A stretch of DNA of 64,000 nucleotides from assembly GCA_029718625.1 (NCBI GenBank), contig CM056377.1, positions 36,594,457 through 36,658,456 of the forward strand, given 5' to 3'. Both the position numbers and the translations under genes were made by a program. This DNA is from Synaphobranchus kaupii (Eukaryota; Chordata; Actinopteri; Anguilliformes; Synaphobranchidae). Numbering within the stretch: the first letter of the stretch is position 1; every line of letters begins with the position of its first letter. Below are positions 50,801 through 61,604 of the stretch, piece after piece. Below the pieces are notes generated by a model, which saw only the letters and a list, made by a program, of their open reading frames with translations, was not told the origin of the DNA and did no database searches.

Positions 50801-53800
50801 TTCTCGTCCCCTTTAAGTGCCTTCAGGTCTTTTTTCTGTTTCCTTGTCTGTGTCGGGTTTTCCTTTCATCTCGCTACTCAGCGATTTCACCTGTTCAGCT
50901 CTTCCATCGCCTATTTAAACTCTGCGTCTTCCTGTTCCGCGGCGCTTCCATGTTATCTCACATTTCTGGTAGCCGGTAAGGTATAGGACTGGGATACTGT
51001 TTTGGCTTGTTGTTGCAAATAAGCGAAAGCAGGAAGTCCCCTAAGGGTAGATCTGTAGATATTCTTTCCCCTGCTTACTCTAATTCTCTCTCCTATTTCT
51101 CTCCCTTATTTTCCGCTCTAGTCAGTTCCTCTCATCGGTCTAGCTCGTCACCTACTGAGCTAGCAAGGTTCTGCCTTTCCAGCTATTTGCTCGTATCCTT
51201 TTCTTATATTCAAGCCTACGAGTACAAGTTCTGCTCGCCCTAAGTTTTAGGGTTACTATCAGTTATTTTGTTTCCTTTCATTACTCTTCCGCTTTTGGAA
51301 GTCTTTAAGCCTATCGCTTGTTATATTGTTTATATACTCGAAGTTACAAGTTCCTCGTCCTTTTATTGGTGAGGCATTTTACGTTTCCCTATTTTTCTCA
51401 GTCTTTTCCCTTATATCTCTCTGTGTGAGAGGGGAGGACTGTCTTCTATTCTCTTCCTTTTTTCTCCCTTCCCTCTACGAAATATATTCCGTCCTTGTGG
51501 TGTCACGTGTGGACACTTAGAGAACCCCCGTCTGTCGCCGCGGTCCTCCATAATATCCTCCGTGTCTCAGGGCATGGAAAACCCCTCACAGTAACAATGT
51601 GTGGTGAGTGTTGAGTGTTTTGGTAACAATGTGTGGTGAGTGTTGAGTGTTTTGGTAACAATGTGTGGCAAGTATTGAGTGTTTTGGTAACAATGTGTGG
51701 TGAGTGTTGAGTGTTTTGGTGCACAATGTGTGGTGAGTGTTGAGTGCTTTGGTAACAATGTGTGGTGAGTATTGAGTGTTTTGATAACAATGTGTGGTGA
51801 GTATTGAGTGTTTTGGTAACAATGTGTGGTGAGTGTTGAGTGCTTTGGTGCACAATGTGTGGTGAGTGTTGAGTGTTTTGGTGCACAATGTGTGGTGAGT
51901 GTTGAGTGTTTTGGTAACAATGTGTGGTGAGTGTTGAGTGTTTTGGTGCACAATGTGTGGTGAGTGTTGAGTGTTGAGTGTTTTGGTGCACAATGTGTGG
52001 TGAGTGTTGAGTGTTTTGGTGCACAATGTGTGGTGAGTGTTGAGTGTTTTGGTGCACAATGGCTGCTGTGCAGCTTCTACACCTTCTTGGTGGAATCACA
52101 AGTTCACCACCCTCAGTCTAAGGAGTTTTAAGACTGAACAAAGCCATTATTTAAATGTATTATTACTCTTATTATTATCATCATTATCTTTGTATAGTAG
52201 GATGGGATTTCACATCGGAAGATTATGGAAAGAATTTGACTGGGCATTTTTTTAATTCATGCAAAGTAGTCATATGTCCAAATATAAGGACAGACACTTC
52301 TGCTCTAAGGGTTGCTGTCATTACAATCATATCATTATCACTGTGTAATACAGTAGCTAAATATCCAGGTGTGTATACGGCTTAGGGAATGAGTAATCTA
52401 AAATAATCTAAAAAAGGAAGCAAAAGGTATCTGCAAAGCAAATAAATCACACAATATGACATGTAGCCTGCTGCTGCAATACTGCAATCGTTTCCAACAC
52501 CATAGAAAATCAGATCATTGCTCCAAGAAAAAGTGCCGGTCCTTTTCATGGCACATGATACAGCAAATCCCCATCTATGGCAGAAATGCTTTTGAGCATG
52601 ACAGGGGAGGCAGGGACTTGTCAGCTTCTTCCTTGTCACTGCTGCACAGTCAGAATACAAGGCCTTTGTGAAATGCGTTACAAGATGGATCTGCACCACT
52701 GCTCAGGGACTGACCTTTAAAAACACCCTCCTTTTCCAGCCAGACAAACACCGCCTAGAATCTGGTGGCTGTGACACTGACTCCCTCAGGCACAATACTG
52801 GCAAACTCCCCGCAACGGGGCTGCTCTGTACAAATCAAGACACGAAGAGCGCTGGCCACAAGGCACAGTTTTTATCATGTCAAATTCACCCGTCTCTTTC
52901 ACTGCTGACTGGCAGGGAAAGAAGAGTGATGTGAAGGTCCCAGTCTGGACACAGCTCACAACCTATTCTGCTTATGGTTCTGAAACGGCGAAAGCACAGC
53001 CGCACGCGTGAGAGATGAGCGGTTATTTGCATGTTCTGCTGCAGGACACCACACGGGTGCATGCGGAATGCCATGCAGAGATCATTACTCTGCAGCAAAG
53101 ATGGTGCAGTTGAAAGGCCTCTCTTCTGACGGATATCAGTGAATGCCGGATGGTTATAATATGCATAACCGCATAGTATTGGGGAAGAAAAGCAATATCT
53201 TGTGCCAGGGTTTCTCAGCAGTAGAATATGAGCAAAAGGACATCAAGAAGGTGTCGGTATTGACGTGTGACCAAGCCTCTCCATTAAGGATCCTTTCGAC
53301 TCAAAGGGAGACATTTAAACCGTGCAGAGAGATGACGCAAACCCATCATCTTTGGGAGAGGGAGGGATGCTGGTCAAAGCACAGCCCATAACTGAGAAAA
53401 AGATATTTGAATTTTTATCTTTAATATTTACATCTCATTAAGGTAAACTAGCATTCTTTTTTCTATATTTACAAAAATAAAATGTCGCCACATTAAATTA
53501 GAATACTAGCAGTAACTACTGGTAACATGTGAAAACTCTGCAGAGCCAACTGCACTCAATGAAACATGCTTACTTTTAATTCTTGGGCAACTCAAACGGT
53601 GTGAATAACTACTACAGTGAATGTGATAACATACTTAGTATTCTCCATAAACTATGTGATCTTACTATGACAGACCAAAATTAAGATTAATTTGTTGTAA
53701 TGTTACAAGAACAATGGGATGTCATCTATGATAAATATCTTTATGGACTTTTTGGGTAAGGGATCTGGATCCTATGCACGGCATGAAATTCACAGACTTT

Positions 53801-54994
53801 TTCACCGACTGGCCAGAGTGGCTTGTGGATTCTAAAAATCACCAGCCACATTCAACATCTCACCAGCCACATTACCTTTTACAATATAACACAACCTGGT
53901 TGGTTACCTGCCAAAGTGACTGCTAGAGTAGAAAATCTTACCAGCCACAATCAAACTTTTACCAGCATTTGGCTGGTGACGGGTGTTAATTTCAACCCTG
54001 ATCCTATAGATTAGAACCTAAATTTATTAAAAAATAAACTTATTAAATTCACTTAAATCTTCACCCCAAGAACACAGGCAAAATTCATTAACAAGCAAAG
54101 CACAAAGCCAGGTGTTGCAAGGCATTTTGACAATTCAATATAACTAATTTTTACTGCAATCTCAGTTCACACTAAGACAATGCCGATTCCCCCCATACAA
54201 GCAATTCAAAACAATAGATTGATCCAAAACCTTGAAATGAAAGGGAGGACTCATTCCCCAACTCGGGCATCCTCACATTTGGGTTTAACCCTCTTTCTAG
54301 AAAGCACTGCACACATGTTGATTTGTGCATGCTAACGTTGTGCACTCACCTAACATACCACCCATATTAAAGTCAGTGGACCGCCGCACAGTAAGAAATA
54401 CACACAAATATCTCAACCATGAATGCTTATCTTTAAAAAAAAAAAAAATGCTCGCCAAAATCACAAGATAGCTTCGAACCGAAAGCTGCAGTGATGGCGC
54501 TGAACTGGCGACAGCTCAAGTACCTCTGTAACAATGTTGCTCCTCAGCCCTTCGGTGACGTTGTAGTCCCAGCCTTCCTCACAGCTCACCACGCCGGACT
54601 GGGTGCCATTGACGAACTGGTACTGCGTGCACTGCGACCACCCCCCTCTCTGACCCTCCCTGGCGCCGTTCTCCCAGGGCAGAGACGAGTTGAGGAGCTG
54701 GGGGGGCGGCGAGGGCACGGGCAGGCGGCAGTGGTGGGGCGAGGAGAGGGTGAGGAGGGGGTCGGAGGAAAGCAGGAATGACAGGAAGAGGTTGGGCAGC
54801 ACCGAGAGACAGAGGAGAAGCCTCTGTTTCTTTCTCCCCAGGGCCAGGATCATCACCTCTCCGGTGGGAGGGAGAGAGGGAGGCGGAGGGAGGGCAGAGG
54901 GTGCGGGGGACGACGGGGTAGGGGACGAGGGGAGAGAGGGCGGGGGAGGGGGGCAGGGAGAAGGGGAGGGGAGGGGCGACGAGGGGGAGGTCAT
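41858..54994 (-). CDS. slc22a17: Solute carrier family 22 member 17 (lipocalin-receptor-type MFS protein), complete
   Basis: Twelve-helix plasma-membrane protein of the SLC22 branch (major facilitator fold); mammalian SLC22A17 is described as a lipocalin-2/siderophore receptor (24p3R). Coding exons: 54994-54524, 48628-48525, 48277-48123, 46771-46606, 46226-46111, 45210-45105, 44730-44507, 42739-42628, 42134-41858. They total 1731 nt, 576 aa, every phase consistent. The start has an in-frame TAG four codons upstream. Residues 1-45 are Pro/Ser-rich; helix 1 near 57-76; a large extracellular loop has sequons at N102, N129 and N145; MFS loop motif GYAADRLGR at 187-195; PESPRWLL at 305-312; second VDRCGRR at 419-425. 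The C-terminus NVPLLATPNPET closely matches SLC22A17 (human ends PLLATPNPAL), favouring it over paralogue SLC22A23. Linkage to a cardiac myosin gene agrees. Confidence 0.94.
42961..44038. mobile_element. MITE of 1078 bp with CAG target duplication
   Basis: Ends GGCTGCGGTCCAATCCG and CGGATTGGACCGCAGCC are complementary, and complementarity continues through ATGTTCTGCCCT. CAG precedes and follows. The 3-bp duplication resembles Harbinger-type insertion. Confidence 0.8.
44042..44225. mobile_element. Second MITE (184 bp) sharing the CAG junction
   Basis: Ends GGCTGCATTCGGAATGGCTC and GAGCCATTCTGAACACAGCC are complementary. It is bordered by CAG at 44039-44041 and 44226-44228. The left CAG is also the right target copy of the preceding MITE, so the two elements inserted successively at one target. 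Confidence 0.8.
46965..47885 (+). mobile_element. Internally deleted Tc1-like element with about 250-bp terminal repeats
   Basis: CAGATCCTTTCCAAAA and its complement border the element, with TA on each side (46963-46964, 47886-47887). The repeats are nearly identical over most of their length (for example AAAGTGAAATATTTCTAGCC), suggesting a relatively recent insertion. It lies in the slc22a17 intron between coding exons 4 and 3, antisense to the gene. Confidence 0.9.
47286..47699 (+). pseudogene. Tc1-like transposase N-terminal fragment
   Basis: An ATG-led frame of 137 codons encodes a helix-turn-helix DNA-binding region (QKMGKPQKVIAKEAGCSQSA) and TTTYRRIRDMGY, then runs into the terminal repeat. 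The whole DDE catalytic domain is missing, so it might at most bind the repeats. Confidence 0.85.
49465..50108. mobile_element. MITE of 644 bp, slc22a17 intron 1
   Basis: Complementary ends CCCCATTTACACCTGGTC and GACCAGGTGTAAATGGGG are flanked by AAT on each side (49462-49464, 50109-50111). The 3-bp duplication suggests a PIF/Harbinger-type origin. Overlapping open frames of about 110 codons inside are not convincing. Confidence 0.75.
50536..52062. repeat. 32-33-bp minisatellite (VNTR), about 21 units, split by an LTR
   Basis: Unit core AATGTGTGGTGAGTGTTGAG is followed by TGTTTTG and either GTAAC (32-mer) or GTGCAC (33-mer). About 7 units lie at 50536-50765 and about 14 at 51591-52062. The long minus-strand open frames here simply translate the repeat. 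Lies in slc22a17 intron 1. Confidence 0.92.
50766..51590 (+). mobile_element. Solo LTR (825 bp) of a Gypsy-like retrotransposon
   Basis: The insert begins TGCCATGGTC and ends CCCCTCACA (TG...CA) with the 5-bp duplication GTAAC on both sides (50761-50765, 51591-51595). A TATA-like CTATTTAAA near 50911 suggests plus orientation. No internal retroviral-type genes are present, so recombination between two LTRs has removed the body. Assignment to Gypsy is tentative. Confidence 0.75.
52063..54523 (-). other. slc22a17: Remainder of slc22a17 intron 1
   Basis: No exon or element with clear ends. A stretch at about 53840-53960 repeats ACCAGCCACA several times and may be an old transposon fragment. Confidence 0.45.
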
Positions 54995-56310
54995 GGCTGA
55001 GCGCTAGGAAAGGGGGGCAGAGGTTGTGGTCTGCTTGTTGGGCAGGAGTACCTGAGCCAAGCAGCAAGTCTGCTGTGTCAATCTATTTGCTTGACAGGAG
55101 ACAAAAAGAGAAAGAGAGAGAGAGAGAAAGATAGACTTTTGTCTGTGTCTCTCCCTCTCTCCCTTCCTCTGTCAATCTCCTGAAAGAAAAGTATCTGTAG
55201 AGAGAAAATAGATTTCAAAAGTTAACATTAATCCCACTATATTAATGAACATAATTTGTCAGTTTAAATGTGTAAAAGTGAGAGTGACAGAGGGCAGACC
55301 CCCAAAACATCAAAGCTTGAGTTTTCCATATTCACTAGGCTATCCATAGACTAGAATTCAGGCCCCAGTACAGATGTAGAATGTGGCCGCTCTGAGCCCA
55401 CGCCACCATAATAATAATGTGTAACGCCACAGGGCCAGTAAGGGCTTTTGAAGAAATTCCATTGTGTTACATAATGCGTTTTAATACAACAAAGGCACTG
55501 CAGATGGAGAGGCGAACGAAAGTTTTTTTAAAAACAAAAAAAAACAGCAACACATTCTTTAGACAAAAAAGACACTACAACAATGAGGCGATAAAGTGAT
55601 ACACAGCCCTACTGTAACTCGCATGAGGTATTGCAGTAACACAATGATTGTCACTATCACCCGAGACATAACAACGGTCACTACCACGGTCACGCCACTG
55701 TAAACATAGTGGCAGTAACATAGCTAGTGAACATGCCAAATGTAACAGTAAGAACAAGAACACTTTTCCCACAGTCATAATGCCACATCAAACGCTTTGG
55801 CTACCAGGCTAGGAACAGTAGCTAACTTACCCTTCTCACACTGTGTGTGTGTGTGTATGCGTCAAGGGGAAAAAAGCTGTTTTCAAGTCAGATATTTTCA
55901 AGTGTCTACAGCACTTCGGTGAAAATTACTGTAACATATCCACAAACAAGAAAACCGTGAAGAGGTAAAGAAAGAAAATAAATTAACAACCACTCCGAAT
56001 TAGGTCTATTTTCACCGCATTCCCCTGTCTCACTCTCTCCTTTCTCTTCGCCTCTTTCTCGGTCGGCTTTGTCTATTATTTTCTCGTCAAGCCCTTTTGT
56101 CCTCTGAGAGTCCGCAATGTTTTTCTCTAGAAACGATGTATCTTCCTAAAGTAAGTTCGTATTGTCTTATCTTCTTTTTTTCCAATAGTGATACAGTGCA
56201 TGTGTCCGTTTTGCTGTATAGACAGACAGGTTGATGCTAGACTCCTGCTGTCGCTGACTGCTAGCGTTGTTGCGACCCAAGTTTATGTCCGCCGACGTAA
56301 AACAAAAAAA
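54995..56310 (-). other. slc22a17: Probable slc22a17 5' UTR and upstream region
   Basis: Holds a (GA)n/(CT)n tract near 55090-55135, a (GT)n run near 55842-55857, and one copy of a roughly 190-bp duplication (55395-55595). The first exon boundary was not resolved. Confidence 0.4.
55395..55595. repeat. Dispersed duplication, copy 1
   Basis: Matches 56771-56955 over roughly 185 bp, including GAAGAAATTCCATT, AAAGGCACTGCAGATGGAGA and ACACATTCTTTAGACAAAAA. No terminal repeats were seen. It could be a segmental duplication or a short unclassified repeat. Confidence 0.7.
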
Positions 56311-56314
56311 ATAA

Positions 56315-56457
56315 TTATATAAGTTCACTGTTCCAGCACGATGTTAAAGGGAAGGGCACTGGAAGAGCCGGTTTCAGTGGTGCACAGGGGCAAGAGGAAA
56401 ACACAAACCTTCGGAAACAGTCGGAGTACAGTCGGATACATTCGTTTAATGACGTCA
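56315..56457 (-). promoter_or_regulatory. slc22a17: Candidate slc22a17 promoter: CRE and TATA
   Basis: A full palindromic CRE (TGACGTCA) lies at 56450-56457 and a TATA-like TTATATAA at 56315-56322, both usable on the minus strand about 1.3-1.5 kb before the slc22a17 ATG. The intervening upstream sequence is CpG-richer than its surroundings. Assignment to this gene is inference. Confidence 0.35.
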
Positions 56458-56770
56458 CCATTAAAACGGCAAGAACCATGTAGCCACCCAGCCACACGGG
56501 GGAGACAGATCGATAGAAATCAGGTAGCGAGAGTGCGAGAACCTTTCCATGATGAAAGGTATAGGCTATCAAGCATTTTTTGTAGGCCTACAGACTTAAA
56601 ACACATTTACCATGGGGACAGCCAGGAAAAAGGACCATCCCCTTGAGTTCCATAAAGTCACTTTTCACTTTCGATGTCAGAGCTTTAAATAAATTGCAAG
56701 TATTCTTTCTCATAACTATATACACTGACAAGATATATACTTATTAAAAAAACGTATCTACTTTTATGGT

Positions 56771-56955
56771 GGGCCCGCACCACCATAATAATAATTTGTA
56801 ACACCTCAGGGCCAGTAAGGGATTTTGAAGAAATTCCATTATGTTACATAATGAGTTTTAATACACAAAGGCACTGCAGATGGAGACACGAATGAAAGTA
56901 AGAAAAGGAACACATTCTTTAGACAAAAAAGACACTCCAACAAAAAATTTCATTT
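56771..56955. repeat. Dispersed duplication, copy 2
   Basis: Counterpart of 55395-55595, direct orientation, about 1.2 kb away. Confidence 0.7.
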
Positions 56956-57847
56956 GTATCTTAATCTATGACTATAAAGCTTTCTTAAGCTACAAATATG
57001 AAAATAATTTAAGCATATAGGCCTGCTGTCTTGGCCACTTGTAGCTACCAGAAGGCAACAGGTCACAATGTCTCAACCTCTTAAAAGCTGATAATGGTGG
57101 CACCTGTGTCTTTTAATTTGTGGAATGGTTTGACTAAATTTCAGATTAAGCAGCTGGATACCTGACAATGGAGGCTAAATTGACTTTCGCATAGGAGGAT
57201 GTGTTATGTATCTTTGTTGATGCTTCAACTGGAATGATTAATCTCAACAGGAACAAAAATGAGACAGTAGGATGGTTTGTCCTGCTAAAGCTCTAGTTCT
57301 CAGCATAGCAATGTTTCTCACAGTCTGGCATCAAATCCTGACCATGCCACAACTGACTAATAATTCGTCGAACAATAATTTAAGCCTAAATTAGATTATT
57401 ATATCTGATATTATGAATAAAAATATCTTCAATAAACTTCTAGAAGAACACCTCCAATAACAGATTTCTTTCTTCAAGCACTTAAACACCTAACCATAAT
57501 GTGACGCCAAACTCAAGATCAAAAAACTGACAGCTCAAAAAAGCCTGATGAAAACTTGTTCATTACTTGCATGCACAGTGTGCCTGTGGGGGCCTATAAC
57601 CAGAATTAAGTTAATTGCATCTTTCAAAAATGTGCGATCATCACAGTGCAGTTTTTCACATATCAGCCAAATTAATAAAGAGCACAGCAGGCACAAAAAA
57701 AAGCCAGCATACACAGTGTGCTTCTTGAACTATGGCCAGGGAACACTAATGCCGGTATTATTAGTGAAGCAATGTGGCTAGATACCTGATTTAATATAGC
57801 TGAATTTAATTATATCGTGGATTGAGTCATGGAATATTGGAAATTAC
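56956..57847. other. Intergenic DNA, nothing recognised
   Basis: AT-rich. No supported gene or element. Confidence 0.45.
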
Positions 57848-57971
57848 CTCCGTAGTAGGAAAGGCTGAAATATGAGAGGCCAACTGGTTTTAGTGTTTCA
57901 TGAAGTCTCACTTGTCCGTTACTATTATTACCCTCCTGGGTGCATACCCCTGACCCAGTTTTCTCCTCCAT
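57848..57971 (-). CDS. Possible first coding exon, unknown product
   Basis: A minus-strand ATG in good context (AAGATGG) opens 41 codons (MEEKTGSGVCTQEG... to ...YFSLSYYG) and ends at a donor-like GGAG|GTAATT. Composition is less biased than chance frames nearby. I recognise no family and could not find the next exon between here and slc22a17. Confidence 0.22.
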
Positions 57972-58578
57972 CTTACAAAGTTTATCACTGCAGTATATAA
58001 TCAATCAGATCAAAAACGTCCACGACGTTAAAAAAAAGGCAAGTTACTCACGCATAGCCTACATAGCGCTGTCTATAAGTTCTTAATTCCAACTTGCAAA
58101 AACTAGGCCTGCCTTTAAAAGGTATTGATATCAAAATGTGGCCAAGTTACAACTAACAATATTGCCTATCGTAGCTCACACTAAATAAACTAGCTCTATT
58201 CCAAAGCAATGCTATCCAAACTTTCCTAAATTATTTAATGCAACTTGGCCCTGTGTTTCTTCATCTTTGCATGTGAAGAGATTGTGCCTCATGAACAACA
58301 TATGATTTCAAGGAATGTTTTTAACAGTTGATGAATAATTACACTCCAGAAAGGATATGGTTGTACTTTGTTGGCATGTTTACTTTAGAAAATGTACAGG
58401 TTTTAAAATGTTAACTGCTGCTGCAGATTCTTTACAATTCACAAACAGACATTTATATCAAGAAACATTGTGTACAATAGAGAAAGGGGGTGATGAATAA
58501 ATAAATGCAGATAAGTAATATTTTTACCTAGAAAATAGCGTGCATAGGGTCAGATGGTGGCAAATAAGTAATAGTACC

Positions 58579-58940
58579 TCCATCCATCCATTATCCTTAA
58601 CCCGCTTATTCCTGGTCAGGGTCACGGGGGGTGCTGGAGCCTATCCCAGCATGCATCGGGGCGAGAGGCAGGAATACACCCTGGACAGGCCGCCAATCCA
58701 TCACAAGGCACACACACCATTCACTCACACACCACCATACCCATGGGCAATCCCGAGTCTCCAATTAGCTTAACCTGCATGTCTTTGGACTGTGGGAGGA
58801 AACTGGAGTACCCGGAGGAAACCCACGCGGACACGGGGAGAACATGCAAACTCCACACAGAAAGGCCCTCGGCCGGGATTCGAACTCGGTACCTTCTTGC
58901 TGTGAGGCGACAGTGCTAACCACTGCACCACCGTGCTGCC
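58579..58940 (-). mobile_element. tRNA-derived SINE (Mermaid-like) with 12-bp target duplication
   Basis: On the minus strand it starts GGCAGCACGGTGGTGCAGTG, with A-box and B-box (GAGTTCGAATCCC) tRNA promoter motifs, and ends in GGATGG-type short repeats, as in RTE-dependent fish SINEs. AGTAATAGTACC flanks it perfectly (58567-58578, 58941-58952), so the insertion is fairly young. Confidence 0.9.
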
Positions 58941-59320
58941 AGTAATAGTACCAATTTTATTAACATAATAGTAGTTATGATATTTGCAAACAGAATTTTG
59001 TGAACACAAGGATATCTATGCTTTGTAGGACAACACAGGGACCACACAGAAATCCAAATAAATAAATCAATAAATACATAATAATAATAATAATAATAAT
59101 ACATTTTATTAATTCTGTGCTTTTCATAGACCCAAAGCAGTGGATGCAGACAATTGTTCAAACATGCCCTATAGTGTAGTCATTTTTCTGTTTAATTTCT
59201 AAGTGCAACACATCAGCACATACAGTTTAATTGACCACATTCTCTTGAGATGGTAAGATGAAGAAACACAGGGCCGAGTTGCATTAAATAATTTAGGAAC
59301 GTTTGGATAGCATTGCTATG

Positions 59321-59905
59321 GAATAATAATAATAATAATACATTTTATTTATATAGCGCCTTTCAGAACCCAAGGTCGCTTACAGAATTTGAGAGGGGGG
59401 AACAGAAACACAAAAGACAACAAGACAAAAGGAGAGATGGTAACAAATGAGATGAAGGTGAAGTAACTGGCTGGTGGAACACACAAAATAAACAAAAAAC
59501 AACTGGGACAGTAAATAAACATGTACAAAAATCACAGAAAATAACATGGTGGACGGGGTGAGAGGAGAAGAGAGAGAAGAAGAGGGGAGGCTGAGCAGAT
59601 GGTTAGGGTGGGAGGAGAAACGGAGGAGGGTCATTTAGGGGTAGGGGAGGTTGTAGGCTTGGAGAAAAGAAATGTTTTTAGCCGGATTTGAAAATGGGGA
59701 GTGTGGGTGAGTCTCTGACGGTTTGTGGGAGTGAGTTCCAGAGTCGGGGTGCAGTCCTGGAAAAGGCTCGATCGCCAAAGGTTTTGAGTTTGGAAAATGG
59801 TATGAAGAGGGTGGTGGTGGCGGAAGAGCGGAGGGTTCGGGTGGGGCGGAGGGGCAGGAGGAGGTCAGTCAGGTAGGGGGGGGGCCAGGCTGTGGAGGGC
59901 TTTAA
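59321..59905 (-). mobile_element. LINE 3' end fragment with (ATT)n tail
   Basis: The left end is (AAT)n followed by ACATTTTATTTATATAGCGC, the complement of a LINE-type 3' tail like the one at 32760-32800. The insertion interrupts the right arm of the inverted-repeat element between GGAATA and ATAGAG. It has no intact reading frame. Confidence 0.65.
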
Positions 59906-60138
59906 ATAGAGTTAGTTTATTTAGTGTGAGCTACGATAGGGCTTAGGATAGGATTGTTAGTTGTAACTTAGGACGATAGGATTGTTAGTTGTAACTTGGC
60001 CACATTTTGATATCAATACTTTTAAAGGCAGGCCTAGTTTTTGCAAGTTGGAATTAAGGGACTTATAGACAGCGCTATGTAGGCTATGCGTGAGTAACTT
60101 GGCTTTTTTTTTAACGTCATAGACGTTTTTGATCTGAT

Positions 60139-61385
60139 ACCACTTCTTTTTTATAGCTAACTAATGATGAATAATGCATGAAGATAAACATGGAGAGAGA
60201 CATGCATTCAAAGAAATGCATGCAGACATTCGCGTAACCATAACCTCTGTTGACAAGAATGAGAACAGTTATCCTATTACAGACAGCCCACAATTACATT
60301 AAAAGAGTTTGTAGATGAGCGGTATTTAATGTGTAATGAAATACAATGAACAGCACCACCTGAGCTATGGATCATGAAGAAGCATGTAAATTAATGAACC
60401 AAGTCTATATGGAGACATGCATGCACAATGGGCTAGACGCAAACACATTCTAGCTGAAAGACATACAGCCTAAATAGCTAGTACAGCCTAAATAGTTTTG
60501 CATCAGTAAAATATGGAAATACAGTTTTAAAATAGGGCTATTAGTATTCTATAGAAAATGAAATACATTTAACGTTAGGCTATTCGACACTGGATTGCCG
60601 GATGCGTAACTCCAACCTTCCATGTGTGGGCCACGAGCTAGCGAGCGACTTAGTGAGTTCATAAGCACAGCAAGAATTCCTTCGCAGTTTTTTTCTGGTA
60701 GTGTAGAACGTTATGGTACCGGACAGCTAGTTTAGTTTAGTTTTCTGTAATGCAATGAATGTAGGCTATAAGGCATGTTGATTTGCTTCGTAGTAGCCTA
60801 GGCTTGTATCTGCTTCCTGACTAGAAGCAGATCTGACGTTTCTCTGGCAACAGTAACGTTGGCTAACAAGCTTAATTGGACAACGCATATTTCCCAGGAA
60901 TCTTAGCCAGAAAGAAAACAATAGGTACTACTAAGAAAGTACATACCAGAGATCATTCTTCTTCTCATTATTATTATTATTATTATTATAATTAAAAGTG
61001 TTTGCAGTAAACTACATATCTGTAGAGTAGCGTAGACTAGAGCCACAGCCGGAGGCTATTGTTTTTTTTTGTTTTTTTAAGTGACTAACCATGAATCAGA
61101 TATGTTTTGGGAATTGGCGGTTTATAAATCCAATCTCTTAAAGGATTGCAGCTTAAAGGAGGCTATCATAAATTCTTATGTAGGCTATTAATGTAGGCTA
61201 TTATCATAAATTATTGATTTTCCTAGTAGTTAATTTTATGGTGACATTGTGTTATGTGTGAAAAGGATAAAGTGAACAGAGCTGAAGTGAAGAAATTGAT
61301 GAATAAAGAAATGTTGGCCGAGGCAAGGGTACGTTGAGGTTCGGTTTCCACAGTCAGTCATTCATAACCACAAGAGCAGAGTGTA
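60139..61385. other. AT-rich intergenic DNA, nothing recognised
   Basis: Includes an (ATT)n run near 60967-60989. No gene is seen. Confidence 0.45.
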
Positions 61386-61435
61386 ACACCCTCCCCAAAC
61401 CAGACAAGAGCGAGCGTCCGGTTTGGGGAGGGTGT
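61386..61435. repeat. Short, almost perfect hairpin
   Basis: Two 20-base arms (61386-61405 and 61416-61435) are complementary at 19 positions, around a 10-base loop. The arms carry ACCCTCCCCAAACC and GGTTTGGGGAGGGT. Role unknown. Confidence 0.8.
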
Positions 61436-61604
61436 GATATAGTACAAGTGAAATACAAGTGAAACATTGAACAGTTAATATTGGAAACCTCTTTTGCCTT
61501 TGCAATAAAAATACGTTAATGTGAAAATAATAACAGTCTAATAAATGAACTGTTAAGTAAAAGTACTTAACAGTTGCACATTGTTTTTGTGGAAAATAAG
61601 CATG

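Larger units (their letters stand above)
58004..60138. mobile_element. Large inverted-repeat element (arms about 290 bp, 2.1 kb overall)
   Basis: The left arm 58004-58290 reappears inverted at 59232-60138, where a LINE-tail insertion (59321-59905) splits it. Shared stretches include TAGCCTACATAGCGCTGTCT and its complement, and ATGCAACTTGGCCCTGTGTT with one change. No transposase was identified. It may be a DNA transposon with long terminal repeats or an inverted genomic duplication; no clear target duplication was found. Confidence 0.7.

Noticed and set aside
51503..52099. 198-codon minus-strand open frame with repeated NTHHTL-like peptides
   Set aside because: It is a direct translation of the 32-33-bp minisatellite, readable in several frames, and sits in an intron.
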